A stretch of 64,000 nucleotides of DNA from Rhea pennata (GCF_028389875.1 NC_084663.1:94843265-94907264), one strand, 5' to 3'; positions 1 to 15,069 are shown, counted from the stretch's first letter. Notes: generated by a model from the sequence alone, not told the origin. A program made the numbers and translations.

Positions 1-180
1 GACCTTGAATTTAATTTTTCCCTTCTTCCTTCAAGCTTTAGGCTAGGAAACTAAATGGAAAACATTAGAATTAATGAGCTAACAACTTTTAACGACTTTA
101 TTATCAGGAATAGAAAGGAACTGCCGTAACCCAACCTTCCGCACATTCTTTTTGGCCATGCACTAGTAGACAAATGAAAT
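1..180. other. Intronic sequence upstream of the internal FILIP1L promoter
   Basis: This is AT-rich sequence with no recognisable exon. It is inferred to be FILIP1L intron, because the exons for the N-terminus of the long form must lie further left. Confidence 0.5.
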
Positions 181-360
181 TCTTCACACAGTCCGGAGCG
201 TCAGCTGGAGCCAGGACACATTAAGAGGCTTTCTAAGTTCTGGCTATCACTGAAGCGCACTAGTCGGACCCGAGGAGTCTGCACACCACAGAGCTCCTTA
301 TATGGCAAGGCGCTGACGTAATGCTCCATAGGCTTGGGGCACGCGGAGCGCCTATCTCTC
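181..360 (+). promoter_or_regulatory. FILIP1L: Candidate internal FILIP1L promoter with CArG box and CRE-like site
   Basis: Sequence composition becomes locally GC- and CpG-rich just before a good splice donor. A perfect CArG box, CCTTATATGG (CC, six A/T, GG), occupies 296-305 and is the canonical binding site of serum response factor. A CRE/AP-1-like TGACGTAA lies at 314-321. No clear separate TATA box is seen, and the transcription start is inferred to lie at about 340-400. The position, far upstream of the giant FILIP1L exon but downstream of the exons for the long N-terminus, fits the known short FILIP1L (DOC-1-type) transcript that starts at an internal promoter. Control by SRF/MRTF and CREB/ATF is an inference from the motifs alone. 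Confidence 0.6.
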
Positions 361-468
361 ATTGTTTAGCGCGGCTGCGGGAACGCTCGCAGCTCCGGTG
401 CTACCGCGGGAAGCCTCGCGCCATGCGGCACTAGCGCAGCCCGGAGCTCCCTAGTCCAGCAGCACCAG
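345..468 (+). other. FILIP1L: Non-coding first exon of the short FILIP1L transcript (start approximate)
   Basis: A GC-rich stretch ends in CAG|GTAAGA at 468/469, a near-consensus splice donor on the + strand. The left boundary is a guess, since no start site can be read directly. Spliced to the acceptor at 17700-17701, the first ATG after the junction is at 17817, in frame with the FILIP1L coiled coil. The exon would therefore be 5' UTR. It carries one ATG of its own at 423, which opens only a three-codon uORF. The exon assignment is an inference from the donor and from knowledge of FILIP1L isoforms. Confidence 0.6.
423..434 (+). promoter_or_regulatory. Three-codon upstream ORF (Met-Arg-His-stop)
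   Basis: ATG CGG CAC TAG lies in the candidate 5' UTR exon. It is the only ATG seen before the donor at 468 and precedes the main start at 17817. It could reduce translation of the short isoform, but only if the transcription start lies upstream of 423. Confidence 0.35.
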
Positions 469-586
469 GTAAGACAGAGGGCGGGAAGAGAACTGCTTCT
501 AGCAATCCCTGCTACTTCTGCCTTTTCCCTATTAAGAGGGATAATTTTTTTTTTCATGTCACGTCGAAAAGAAGGGGTGGGGATTA

Positions 587-614
587 AAAAAAGAAAGAAA
601 GAAAGAAAGAAAAA
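587..614. repeat. (AAAG)n microsatellite
   Basis: About five tandem GAAA units sit in an A-rich stretch just after the internal FILIP1L promoter exon. Confidence 0.85.
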
Positions 615-3600
615 CAACCCCAAACCACCATGAGATCTAGATGATGTCCTGTTACTCAGAAGTAGGATGACTACCGCAGGAATTTAAAAATGTATTTTAA
701 ACGATTCTTACAGAGCCAACAGATGAAGAATTTGTTTAATGTTAAAGAAGGAAGTAGTTATGAATTACACACACTTTCCAAATGGGTTGGATAAAATCAC
801 GACTGCATTAAAGCTGTGGAAAGAGTCCAACTGTATTGTAATGTCTTAGGTAGAACTACTGCCTCTATGCCGTGTTTACACGCATATGCTACATATTAGC
901 AGACATGTACACACACTCGTCTCTAAACATTTAGTATACTTTTGAACAACTTTTACGGTATTTTACAGAGGGACATATAAATTGCCACAGACATCATTTT
1001 GCAATAAGATCATGCTGTCTTTGAAACAAACATTTGCAACTAGCTTAATTACTAACAAACTTTTCAACTCCTACACACTGGTTCCCTCTTCTGTGCCTTG
1101 TGTGCAAGTGGCAAATCAGGGGGAAAGAACTGTCAGATTGCAGCAAAAAAAACCTGAAACACTGGCCATCAAACAAGTGATGCGGCTTTAAAAAGCTGAG
1201 AAAATGCATGAGGCTCTCCGAGGCTGGTTCTTCAAGATGCAGAACAGTACTGCAGTATTAACTCCAAGAAACTGAGAGCTGAAAGCGGTTCTGAGGAGGC
1301 ACTAAGCCTTAGTGTGTTTACACTTCACATCTGCATCCTATACAAAATTACAAGGTTCTCTCCCTTGATTAAGGACCAGATCATCTCAAATTCTTATTTA
1401 TTGGGATAACTGCAATTAAGTTGATACTACTATGCTACTTGCAAATGCTGACTACTAAGCATTGCTCTCTGGAGTCTTATGTATACTCTAAAGTGTTATG
1501 AAAGTCAGACTTAAGACCTTCAAACTTAGGCCAACTCTTCTCAAACATTAAAAAGAAAGATATGTTTTGGCTGTATTTTTTTTTAAAAAAATCTATAATA
1601 TGAAATGAAATTGGTATAAACTGGTAGCACAGTTAGCAGAATTGTGATTTGCTTGTTTTTTATTTGTTGCTTAAAATCCTGCAAAATCCTTGTTCAGGTA
1701 TATATTTAAGAAAAACTAAAAAAGTACAATCATATATATTATTGTTCTATCAAGCATACATGGATTTAAAAGCTAAAAACCAAAATCCTATGTGTGAACA
1801 TTTTCATTATTTTTTTCCTACTTTAAACAACAAAAAATTATTCAGTAGTTATTTTCAACATGGTTCTAAATATATATGGATATTCCATTTCAAAGATAAA
1901 TCAGATATTATGTATTATTAACTTTGGCATTTAAATAAAAGTCTTATCTATGTTTTCAAGATAACTTTTTCTTCTAATGAGCAAAGTTCACATTTCTATT
2001 GGTGCTTTCAGTTTGCCTCGTGATAGAGTCAAAAAGAGGGCACTATATTGCTATATAGAGTGAAAAGAATCCTGGCAACCAGAACGAATGGAAGTTTATG
2101 TTAGAAAACAAATAGTTTGGATCTGTACCCTAAGCCCTTACAACGTCTTCTCCTTGCTATTCTGTGATGCCTGTAGACATGTAACCTACAGCAGCAAATA
2201 ATCATTTATGAGAAAAAAGGTCTAAAAAAGGTTTAGTACATATCCTATGCCCAGTGGATTTAATACTTAGAAAGTACATTGTCAAGTTATAAAGTGGAAA
2301 TGTTAGCCAAATTATGAAAAGATATGTTACAAACCAAGTAACATTTAAGTAACAGACCTTCAAAAATTGTGTCCAAGGAGCAAAGATAAGCTAAGCAACA
2401 GGACTACAATACGGAAATATTACATACGCAATAGAAAACCTATTTATTTGATAAAGGCAGTAACTGAAAATAGAAATAAATCCATCCTTAGGTAAGAGAC
2501 CATTTTAGCTCTCCCAAATCTAACAGAGAAGGAGGGCAACATAAACTGTTAATTACTGCTTCAACAATATCCAAAATACCATTTGTACTGTGAATGCCTA
2601 ATATGAATCTTGACATCTATCAAAAGCTTAAAGAACTCCATTTCCCACAGTCTGCCTTTTGCAGATCTAAAGAGAAAAGATTCTTCACTTACAGCACCAA
2701 TTTTGCTCTCATTTATACTGGTAAAAGTCCAAAGTAAGTACACTGAAGTATAATCATAAATATGCCTTGCTGCTTTTTGTTCAGTATTACCTAGTCACAG
2801 CATAATACTCTACCTTCTTTTATCACAGATTTCTTAATACCTTTTGAGAATATCTGATGTAAAGCAAGTAAAAATTAAATGACCTTGAATCATGTAACAG
2901 TCAAAGCATGTAAAGGAAAAGAATTATCATATAATTCACTCTTTAAAAACTGTATGCCTTCACTTAAATTTCTTTTTATATTAACTTTTTACAATATCTA
3001 ACATGAAGAGAAAGCATTTCAAGAACCAAGTATGTCCTTCAGGGATGACAGCTTCCTATCAAACTGCACTGACCCTTTCCTCCTGCCCATCATTTTCCTT
3101 CCCACCACTGACAAACACTGCCTCACTGGTTTCCCATCACTGCTGACAGAAGTTTTAGAGATCTGACCTGTAAGATCTATGAATATAACTTGCAGCTATT
3201 TTATTTTCCACACCAGAACTAGTAAAATCAAGTCAGTGCATGATTTTGCAGCATAAAAGCACTTTCGTAGTATTTACCTTGTGCTGTGATGAATTATACA
3301 TTTGCCATTGTCATGGGATTAGGAAAAAAAAAGAAAAGAAAAGAAAAGCACCTTATTTTGCTCCCAGCAACAGTTTCCATTCTATGACAGTTCTTAAAAA
3401 GCTAACACTTTTCTTTAGGAAAAATTCTTTATCAAGTGTGGTCGTGCATGGAAAAGTGAGCAGCCACCAGTCTTTCAGAACTCTCCTACAAGCAATATCT
3501 CTCAAATCCTGGGTGTGGTGTCACCTGAACAGAGCTTATTAAAGAAGCAATTAAAGTAACCCATTAAAATATCTAAGTCAGAATCCTACAGAGTTTATAA

Positions 3601-6600
3601 TGCAGAAAGACAGATCTTTGAAAACTATCCTAAAAAATTTTAGTTTTGATTCATTAGAGTTCACTTCAATACTTCAGCCTGTCATCTAATTGATGGGAAC
3701 TTAGAAACTACTCATTTCTACTAAAAATAAATTATTTTTAATTGCTTAGATTTGTCTCTCTCATATTGAGTGGCTTCTGCCATGGCATCCTTGACAACTG
3801 TTCACTAAACTGTATCACTCAGCTCCAAGTAGGTCGGAAGCATTGGTGAAAAAAATCCAAATATAGTCCCCCAGTCTTGCGCTTCAAGTGAAGTAATGGA
3901 CATTTTGAGTCTTAGCATCTCTCAGTATGTTGGCTGATTTTGAGATTTGCTCTCTTTGCTTGTCAATGAGACATGGTGCTTCTAGGGCACCATGATGTTT
4001 GTGGGAAGTCAGTAACAGTACTCACACTGATTAACCCATGGAGCATGCTCAGGTATATACAACTTACATTTCTCAAATGTTGATAGATTCAAGGAAAGTA
4101 TACTTGATTTTCTGCAGTAGTTTGTAGCCTCTAGTTTAAAAACAGTACAAAACCAACACCTGAAGCACTGCCTCCTCACCAGAGCAACAAAACTGAGAGG
4201 CAACAGTGAAGAGGAGAGAAAAGCAAACATTGATGAAATAAATTAAAGCTAGCTTATACAAACCGAATGGGCAACATTGTTATGTAACCCTATTTTAATA
4301 ACAAAATAATAAAGTTTAGGGGTGAAAGTTCAAACCAACCTTGCTAGACAACATTTCAGCCACTCATTCAGGTCCATAAATGCTCAAATTTATCTCCTGT
4401 TAAAGAGGTCACCCTTTCTGCTACAGCTCATCATGCATACCATGATGATGCTACACACCCATTTTACTTCAGCCTCAAGCTGTGCAAAGGACCTACTGCT
4501 AACTACCAGCAAGTGGCTGCTGAGGTAATTAAGCAGAACTTATGCCATTTTGCTTCACATTGCATATTCATAGAAGCTGAGCAACCAGAGCCCACAATAA
4601 CCAAACTGCTTGTGCTCAAGCCTCAACAGACCTTTATGGAAGTACTTCAGATGGGGTTTACAAAGCCCTAGCAGACAAGACTGAAAGTCTTGATGCAAAA
4701 AGTGGAACATTTTTGACAAGAAATAAATTTAAAAATCTTATTTTTTGATCCTTGGAATACTTCATAAACAGACTACTTTTAATTATAAGAAAAAACAAGC
4801 AAATAAACAAAAAGCTTTCATGATCCTGCAAGATGTTTTGTTCAGGATCATTCATGTTCATTACAACAAACAACATTTGATTTTCATGTTTATATCTGTA
4901 TAACACCCACATAGTACAGCCCAATCAAAATTGAGACTTTTAAGTGATGGAAAAAAAAATCTTACATGTATTTCTGAAACATAAAACAATACATGAATGA
5001 GATTTGTCCATTGTAGGCTTCCAAAGGCTAGGAAGGGTACAAAAGCATTGCACTTGAGTCATATTAAATGCTAGGTTAGAGTTTTTAAAGATTTGCCTTA
5101 AACATAATATCCAAAGCAATTTCTTTCAAATTCATTGCAAGAGAGTGGTTTTAAAACTTTTCACTTCTTTTTGAAAAGACGGACCTTATCTACTGTTTGC
5201 AAATCAACTGTTTCAATGAGTACACAAAGAGAGAAAATAAAAATTTTAAAAACTAAAATTAAGCAGCATGTTGCAAGTACCTGGAGAAAAAATACAGAAG
5301 ATTGGCTGTTTAAAAATGGCAAGTAATGCACTTATAAAAATCACATTTTAATTCCATAATAGATTTCAAGCTCATGGAAAAAAAAAAAAACATCTTAAAG
5401 AAATTATAAGCTGACTGAGTTCCATCAATGTTTTTTCATTTATCAATCTTCTGGTAAAATTTCCATAAATTTCAGTCATTAGGTCAAACTGTGAGGAAAA
5501 CTAGGAAATTTTATCACTTGTAAGTTTGGCTAGAGATCACCTGAAGCTGAACATGCACAATATCATCCACCACATTCCTAAATATAATTTTATTTTAATT
5601 AGCTATACAGAGATTTTACAGAAGACACCTAATAAATTCCACAGTATTTTAGTTTTCAGCTGAAAAACACTTCCCTCAGTCAAGCACCTTCTCAGCTTCA
5701 GTAGAGCCATTCTGTTTCAGAGCCCCTTGTAGAACAGAAGAAAGGGAATTAAGTGAGCCTGGTTTCTTCTTTAAAATCTGGTCACCTGAGCTTGGGGTAC
5801 AACAGTTCCATATATGGGACAGCTAACCCCTTACTTAAGTATCTCAAATCCAACACTTACCATATTAACTTGAATGAAGTTATATGGAAACTGGGTCCTC
5901 AAACTGTTATTAATGACTTTATATAGGAAGGTGGGGAAAAATGTAATTTGTTAATGCTCAAAGATGAAACATTTTCTTAACTTGCAAAATAGTATCATAT
6001 ATTCTTTTATGCAAAGAGAAAAATCTTTTCTCTAGGAACCCATGCCATTCCCAAGTAAAATGCTCAGCTGGCTTCACTGAAAGGGCCACCAAGAACCTTG
6101 GCAGGCTTCAAACTTCTCCTAAAATATGTTTCTAAAAACATATCTAACATATAATATGGGTATGCACATTTGCATGTGCAAGTGGAACAGACTGATAAAA
6201 ACCCTCTAAAGCCAAGTAATCAAGTAGAACTTCTATATGTGCCAATACAAAACAGATAGAATAGACTGCCTAGATTTGCTGGGGGTGAGGGGAGGAGAGT
6301 TAGGCTCTCCTTAGGAGCTGCCGCCCTCAATTCTTTTGGGGAAAATAGCTGACAACAACAGACAAGAACCTTCAGCTTACACATTCTGCTAACTCCTATA
6401 ACAGAGGAGGGATGAAAACATAACACAGTATACAAATGAGCAGCCTCCTTAGAAACTGTCTGGCTTTGCATCGCTTTGTTCGCATCCTCTGCTTAAAGCT
6501 CTAGACTATTACTGCCATCTTTGCAAGTACGAAAATTGTCCTATTTCAATCAAATATAATTGAAAAAAAATTCAGACAAGCTAACATTTTATAACCTGTC

Positions 6601-9244
6601 AATGAACCTTCTGATATACCTGGACTAATGCAGTTACCCAACCAGCCAGTCGGATCTAGAGATAATGGTGCCTTTTTCTTCTCAGCATTTCAAATCGCTT
6701 TTTAAATTAACAATAAAAGCTAAAATGTATTACATCAGAAATGCACTGTACATGAAAACATGCTACAGAAGCTTCGTTTTTTAGTGACATCTGAAAATAG
6801 CATAATATATCCCAAACATCACAGATCATCAGCCAAGAGAAGAGATCAAATATGGCACATAGCCAAATGCCCTTCAGCCACATGATGATACTGAGTTATA
6901 AATCAATTTGGAGTATAATGAGGTAGAGAATGTTGAACTGAAAGAACAGTTGTTAAAAGAACAGTGAATAATTTCAGTCTGAAAGCCTTTATATGGAGGG
7001 GCAAGGAAAATATACATGCATGTGGCTCTCATCTTTCCTTAAAAATCTTTTTTATGATAGCTTTTGAAAGGCAAAGAAGTAAAACTGGAAACCAACTAAT
7101 GATGGAAAAAATAAGCATCTCTTTGGGTTTTAGGAAGAATGTCCAGACAAACTTTAAAATGGTTAAAGAAACCACTGGTCACAGAATAGATATGACTAAT
7201 TAAATCTACTTTTTCATCCTAACAGTTTAGAGCTATTTTGCTAAAGATAAGGAAACATCTATTTTCCAAAGCAAGCAACGGTTACTCCACCTGCTGCAAA
7301 CACATACAAGTAGCTACAAAAAAAGAAAAAGAAAGAAAAAGCTGATTCTAAAACCAAACTTGTTATTGACATTTTGAATGTACACATAACTGAAAATTCC
7401 TATTTTATTTTATGTCTAAGCAGAACATTTGACCTTTAATGTAGTGAACCATCAAGGCCACAGAATAATGAAAAACCTTATTTCAACACATGATAATCAA
7501 CAGATCTGACAGTAAAAAACATGTTCTTTGGTTACATAATTTATCACAGGTATTTAAGTAAAGAGGTTATTCTATTCGGTATAAAAAGGTGTTATTTAAG
7601 TGTATGAATTAGAACTATTCAGAATTTTAATCATTAAAAACCAATTCAGAGTATTACCAGTAACTCTTGACTATAGCTTCCCATCCTGAAAGAAAATGCA
7701 GAATCCTCCTGAAGAGGATCAGTTTGGAGCAACCATGACAGCTTAAATCCCGAACAAGAGTAATACGCAGAGCTTTAACATGCTTTAAAAAATATGTATT
7801 GGCTTTGCACCTTTAGATGATTTGCCAAGTTTTCCTAGGCTAATGTGGCCTGAGGTCTTACAAGAGAAAACACAATTGCCAAACATCCTATGCTTCATTT
7901 ACCAGTGCATTACATTTAGGAGACGTACAGCAAGATATGTAGCAGCTATGGCAGATACCAAGGAAGTGAATTATTTCCCAGGTAGCAAAGTCCCATGAAC
8001 TGCAGGGCTTCAAACACCTAGGATTGCACAGAAAAGTACTTGTAATCTGTGGGAAATGGTTTTAACACCATTTTTTAAGATCACATACTGGAAAGTGGGA
8101 AACTTCACCACTTGCAGCTTCAAAGTTGTCTTCAATAGTTCACCACACTGTAACATTGCTACAATCTCCCTTTAACTTGCACCCTGCAAAAGGAAATACT
8201 GGCAAAGTCCATTTTAGAGAAAACGGAGGCCCTCACATTTTCAGATGTGTAGAGAAAAGGATGTGTATTTAGCTTCAAAGTAAAATCTCTAAGTGTACTT
8301 AATACTTTTAATTTTGGTTACTAGAAAGGATTGCAACTATATAAGCATCCCCAATTATATTAAAATCTTTGTTTATTTGGAAAGCCTCAACTACATTGCT
8401 TCATGCAACTTCACATAAAGGAAATTTTAATATCTTAAGTTAAAATTGCAGTAGCAATTACGATGTATTTTTTCTGCCTCAAAAAGAATGGGGTGCCACC
8501 CCAGCCCAATCTTCAAACATCCACATTTACTACATACATACACAGAGCGACTTTGAGAGTACAACAAAACAGATCTACTTTTGTATCAGGATGTATGTAT
8601 ATAATATAGGTTATATTGTACAGTTTAATACAGTTTATAGCATGTAAACATCAGCTCTTGAGCAGGAATGACACCTACATCATTCCTGAGTAAAGTCTGT
8701 TTAATTGTTTTCTAACCACCCCCATCCCACAAAACAAAGGTAAACCTGCAGTCTTCCCCTGCAGTCCCCTTCAGTACTAAAGCACATGAATTCTTGTCAC
8801 TTGCCTCAGTGCACACAGAGAACATACTGCAATTTGCAGCCAACTCCCACCTGTCTAAATGACCGTGTCCACTGCCTTACTGAGCAGTTTATCCAGCACT
8901 AGTGGCAGCTAGAAAGGTGCCTTGAGTTCAACAGAGGACACATGCATGGCAATATGGAAAGTTCTGGATTTTGCCACTGCTGATGACTGATAATATACAA
9001 ATAAAGCCATAATTAGCTAAAGAGATAGGCTCAGTGCCTATTCTGCCCATGGATAAAAATGGGGTCCCAGACATTTCTTTCTATATAAAATGTGTGTTAA
9101 AATTGTTTTAGAGAACATCCAGTTCCTGTAAATGTTGTGGGAAAATGACATTTATGACTAACCAGTCTCCTCTGAGTAACATGATGTGTTATCCTTGGCA
9201 AAGAGCCATTTTCAGTCATACCAAGAATATTAACTAATTGAAGC

Positions 9245-9278
9245 AAAAAAAAAAAAAAAAAAAGAAAGAAAGAAAAAA
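9245..9278. repeat. A19 tract followed by (GAAA)n
   Basis: Nineteen A residues are followed by GAAA units. No recognisable retroposon body precedes the tract. Confidence 0.85.
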
Positions 9279-11036
9279 CAGTATGAATTGGATATTTGCA
9301 GACTTACGCCCAGATCTGGTCAAGGCAGCAGCATAGCTCCAGGTGAATCAGGTATCAGAAAAGCATCCATTTCTCCCTCTTCCCACATAAAAGGCATCCA
9401 TAAAATGGAGGCCCACCTCGAATCTGTGCAGTATGATGTTATACAAAGAAAGAAAACGATCAAATTATAGACAGAAATTATCTACCAAAATTGCTTAGCA
9501 TTAACAGATTTCAGATTGTTGTCTTAATCTGAAAGATGTATTATTAAACTGAAAAGTATGAAAAGATGACTTAAGAGTTACAAACTTACCAGACAGAGCA
9601 GAATCTGCTGTTTCAGGTCAGCAGGTTTCCCTAGGAAAGATTTCACTCAAGAGATTCAGAACTTCCATAAACTCACCACATCAGCCACTTGAATGACACT
9701 GATTAGATACTTGGGACAAAAATTCAGCCCTCAAACTATCATCTTCTATCACCATTAAACACGACATGGCAGTGTTAACTAGGCAGTATTTACTTCATAC
9801 AAGCTAAACACATGAGGCTGGGGACAATCAGTGCTTACTAAAAATTTCCAAGAGAGCATGGACAAGCTGCACTCTTGTGTCTGTGCCCAGTCTCCCCACA
9901 GGGGCAAAGGGGAAAAAGATAGACAGGGCTCCAAAACAGTCTTCAGGAAAGTCTTCAGTTAACTCCTGCTACAATTTTTCACTTGCTAAGTCCTAGCAGT
10001 GGCCTCCAGTGGCACAGATACTCCATACAGAGAATGCCAATACTTCCACCTGCCCATGGGAAAAAAACTGAAGGACAAGCACTGCGCCTGTTTATCTTCA
10101 TAGTGTATCTGTGAGTATTTTATAACACTGGCGGTTTTAGCAACAGCTCAACAACGTGCAATCAAGGGAGAACATTCCAGCAGTAATGCTGAAAAGCACA
10201 CACTTAAAACAAACAAAATTCAAGTTCATGAAGACGCTGGACCTTTCCTGTAAATTTAAGTTGTTTAAAATGCATTTTGATGACTACTTTTAAAATTATT
10301 AAATGCTAAAATCAGTACTTACCTTGACTTATTTTGAATAATAACCATACTATTAAAACCTCCCTTGGTTAATATTAATTCTCCAAATAATTATACAGTA
10401 AGTCAACGCTGCTTTTCCCTGTTAATAAATCTGAAGTTGAAGTACAAATGTCTACTTGTTTAAGCTGCAGAAGAGACAAAAGCAGGACCTAGACTAGAAA
10501 GGGAGATGTTTTGCCTCGCTCTTGTTGCTTTGACCCCCATACCACATCTCTTGTGGTTCATCTTTCCATTTCCTTCTGAAAGCTTTCCATCTGCAAAACT
10601 ATAATTTCCTGGCTGACGTAAATTTGAAGAGTTCCAAATTCTGGTGTTGCATCTGAAATTACTTGTTTTATTTTTGACTTTACAGTTTGCTTGGAGAGGG
10701 AAAAAAAAAGAAAAAAATAGAGAAAAAGAAATGCACTATGGTAACATGAAAAGAATCTCAAATTATTAACTAGCAAACCTCAAACTTTATTCAGGTGAGC
10801 CCCTTAAGTTATAGATACATTTAGATTCAGAATAAAAGAGGATTAGCTTTCACACTACAGGCACAATTATATGCCATTGAAATGCCAACAGTAATAGATA
10901 ATCTCAGAGAATACCTGAAACAGCTGTTAAATATAGAAAGAGAGAAGAAGAGAAGTATATCTCAAAAACGTAGCACACCAGACCAATATAGCTCACAGTT
11001 CATAGTGCCATATTTTCTAGTAGCTGAACTCTAGGA

Positions 11037-11085
11037 GTTTTTTTCTTTTCCTTTTTTTTTCTTTTCTTTTCTCTCTCTCTCTCTT
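11037..11085. repeat. Polypyrimidine tract, (TTTTC)n then (CT)n
   Basis: An almost uninterrupted T/C run on the + strand ends in about seven CT units. It is low-complexity intronic sequence. Confidence 0.8.
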
Positions 11086-14000
11086 AAGCTAACTCCAAGT
11101 AAAGCTCATTATTGTTGAGGTCTTGTCAGGACAGAGCTCATTTACTGTCATGTTTTTCAGGACATGCAGTCAAGAGAGAGAGAAAAAGAAAACAAACAAA
11201 AAATGGAAAACTGGCAACAATCTAACAGGATAGCAGCATCTTACCTCCCATCTAAAACCACAGCCTCTTCCTACTATAATGTCGGATGTTAGACATGGCT
11301 AGCATTACAAGCCTAGAAACGACTGCCATAAGTCATGAAGAACTATTACCTCACACATTTGAATAGTTATTGCCATACAAAAAGTGTTAATACTTTTGTA
11401 CAAGGTTTTTGTTCTGATAGGTCATTTCCAATGAACATCTATATATGAAAAGAACTGTAGCTGATAATTCAAGGTAATTTTTTTTTCTTGAACTAAGGTT
11501 TCATGATAGGCTAAAAATGAATTTCAGATTAAAATGACTCTAACCAGATATTATTGATGATTCAATCTTAAACTTAAATCCACCAGTATAAATATATTAA
11601 AAATTTCTGATGTGATTTACTGGCAGCAAAGCTAACGCTGGACTTCATAACATGTGAGCAGCACTGTAAGTATCCTACCATCAGGAGTTTACAAACACAC
11701 TGATTGAGACCATGATTTCACAATTACTATCATTATTAGAGATTATTTTGTTTTTAAAAATATGTATTATCCTACATAACTTTACTCAGTATCACAACTA
11801 AATACATCAGGTTATCTATTTTAAATTTTGCCCAAGTCAATCAAAAACCAGCAACATCACTTATCACATATGATTTTTATGAAGACTTGCAAAGAAAGTC
11901 AGCATTATAAGCATCAGATAAAACAATGACTACCCTTTCTGGTAGCCTATGGAGTAATAAGCAGAACTCATAGCCCCATCACTATAAGTTTTCATTCTAT
12001 AAAATAAATTTCCTTATCAGGAAATTTGCCTTAAACACACTCTCTCTTGCAGCTGGGATGCCCCTTGCACAGATTTGCATCCTAGTATAAATTAATGATT
12101 TAAGATATACATATGTAAACAATATACTGGGAAAAAAATTAAAATAAAGTGATAGCATTCTGTTGGGAACTGCTGACTGATTCACATAAAGCCAACAGAT
12201 TACACAACAGCTATGGTATGCTGTTGCTGCTATAATTTGAAAGACTTTTGAATTTCTTTATGACAGGAAAAAAAAAGCACCACCAATCAAGATAACAAAA
12301 AGAGCTATAAAACTAGCCATAACATATGTCTTCCTCAAAACTATACATCAGTAAGTACAATTATAGGCAAAGGAGAAAATAAAAGAAGAAGAAAAAGAAT
12401 AGCCATCCCAGGACCAGAGACCCAAATTAGCAAACCCAAATTTTACTGCCACAGACTGTGGAAGACAAAGACAGAATGGAATGCCTTTCTTCTGAAAATA
12501 AATACTTAACGTTATTGGTGTCAAAAACTAGATCAACTTGTAGGATTTACCAGAAATGAAGAAGCATGTTTCTTCTCTTAGTAAAAGCCAGGTCATGGCT
12601 TATTGCTTACTGGGAAGAATGCCTCAGATGAAGAGTCATGACTTCATCTACATTTAAAAGCTTTCAGCTTAGCATTTTTATTTACATTGTATAAGGGGAA
12701 ACTCAAGTATATGTCCATAAACTTTAGAAACAAATCTCCCTCATGTTACAACCTGTAGAACCTCTAGTAAGGCACATCTTTAAGCAGGGGGCTGGGGAAG
12801 GGGGAAAACGAGGAAGAGCACATAAACCAGACAAAGATATGTACTTCTAAGGTTTAAAAAAAGCACAGTATGTCACAAACATTCAAAAGATGAGTCATTT
12901 CTGCAGAATGACCTGATATAAATCAGGATATTGATAAGGAGGATATTAAGATCTCTTCAATACTTGGGTGGGAGGAATGGTGAATGTCCAGCTTTACAAA
13001 CAAAGACCTACTTAAATCACATCCTTAAAGAACTCAGCCTTTTCTAAAGTTAACATTATATGTTAACTTAAAAAACAAAACAAAAAACACAAAACAAAAA
13101 CCTTTTTGTTCTTTTTATTCTAAAAACCAATTGATTTTAGAACAAATTCCAAAATTAAAAGAGAACAAGGATCTTGCAATCTCAGTCTCCCATGCTTTCT
13201 TTAGCTTCCTTGAAACTCATGGGAAAAGTCACTCTCCTATAAGTCTATTAAAACACAAATTAAACAATACCAATGTGATACAGGTCCCTAGCAGAATGGA
13301 AAAATCCCACTTAAAAAGATATCACACAACATCAGAAAGACAATGGGCTGTTTTGTGTCTTGTAGGGAGCAGAGTCATATGTTGCTAAATATAACTTAGT
13401 GCTGCCAAACCAATGAGCATTTGAAAAAATCTAGTAAACAAGACAACATGCTTAAATATATGGCCTTGATGATATGAAGCTATAGCAGGTATACAGAGAA
13501 AAGCAATTATGTTGAACAGAGGAGAGCTGACGATGACAAATATGATTACTTTAAGGAAAAAAGAAAAAAAAAGCAGGCAACTGGCATTGCAGCCAAATAC
13601 AATAGTAAGCCACAATAAATCAGTAATTTATAACAGAAGCTCTGAAGAAAAGGAGTAATAAGACACTGCCCTGACGCTGTTTAACTACCTAACATTCATG
13701 TCCATAAAAACAGCTTCCAATGCCTGTTTTGGTTGGCCTGAATTCAGTAAGGGTTCTCTAGTCCCATGAAGTCAACTGCTTGGAATTATCTGTGAAAGTT
13801 TTGGCCAAACGATGCATCTACTTTTGTCTAAAATGAAATTACACATTCACGAAATTAAAACTAGAAATGAAAATAATATCTTATTGGATAGGACAGTGCT
13901 TATTCATCTTTTTTGACACCAATCTTTGTTTTGTCCTTTGCACATAGTTAAATGGCTCTCTCAAATACAACATGTTCAGGTCCTTCAAAGACACCTGGTG

Positions 14001-15069
14001 GCTTAAAACTTTTATTTTGGTGCAGATATACAGACACTAAAAACACAGCGGTTCAAAAATCACACATGCACTTTTCTTTAGTCTGCTGTTTACACGGCCA
14101 GACTTCATAACACTGAAGACATCAGAAGTTAGGCTTACTACTGGGTGAGGAGAAAGACCAACAGGTAATCAGTCTCCATCTTGTGATCCCATGGGAAATG
14201 ATCCTGGACACCTGCTGTGATTTGACTACAGAGATCACAGCAGGATCAAAAGCTAAAGGCAAGTCTTTAATTTGTACAAAGAGAACGGAATATCCAGCAT
14301 ACTTTGTTTCCCTCCCCTCATCTAGTCAATTTTATTTCCTGATTGCCCCCTACTGCACTAAAATATTTCAGCTGGCATCACTAAAAGAAAACTTAAGAGT
14401 TGCTGTGACTTACACAATCACGAAATAAGAATTCAGCTGCCGAAGAAAAAATTCTTCTCCCAACTGACTTCTTACAAAAATCAATCTCACCTCTGCCCAA
14501 GAAATCATTTTAGTTAGTTGAGAGAATTTTCCATATAGGAGTACATGAATAAGCACAAACAGTTATCAGAAGCAAGTGCATAACTACATGACATCAAAAC
14601 CCCAAAACCCCTACACTTAATATGCTGCCTTTTTTCTTTTTAGATTGAAGCACATGAAAATCCTGTAATTCACAGCTTCTGAACTACACTTCTTAACCTA
14701 GCTTAACTTCACTGAAGTGATTTTAAAGTATTCTTTCAAATGTAGATAGATTTAAGGGGTTAGAAATATTTGCTTTTATTCTTTTTCAATTTTAAGAATT
14801 CTAATTTATGTTTTGAATGAATGAAACATTTTAGTACCCTAAACTTCTTTGGAATAACCAAAGAAACAGACTCTCTTAAATCCTTCTCAGGTTATGCAAT
14901 GATGTAGATCAGATACCAATAAATTTAGGCATTTCTGTTCAAATAACTCTTGCAAAAAATGATCGGATCAGAACTTAGTTTAGACTGCCTCACTCATGCA
15001 CTAAATCTTGAGTGCTTAGCTGAATCAAGAGTTTAATGAACATTCCAGGTAGCTTGGGAAATGAAGCCA

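Noticed and set aside
10558..10776. Minus-strand open frame with a lysine-rich stretch after a pyrimidine-rich, AG-ending segment
   Set aside because: Part of it looks exon-like, but it matches no CMSS1 segment I know, has a low-complexity start and no convincing donor. Treated as chance.
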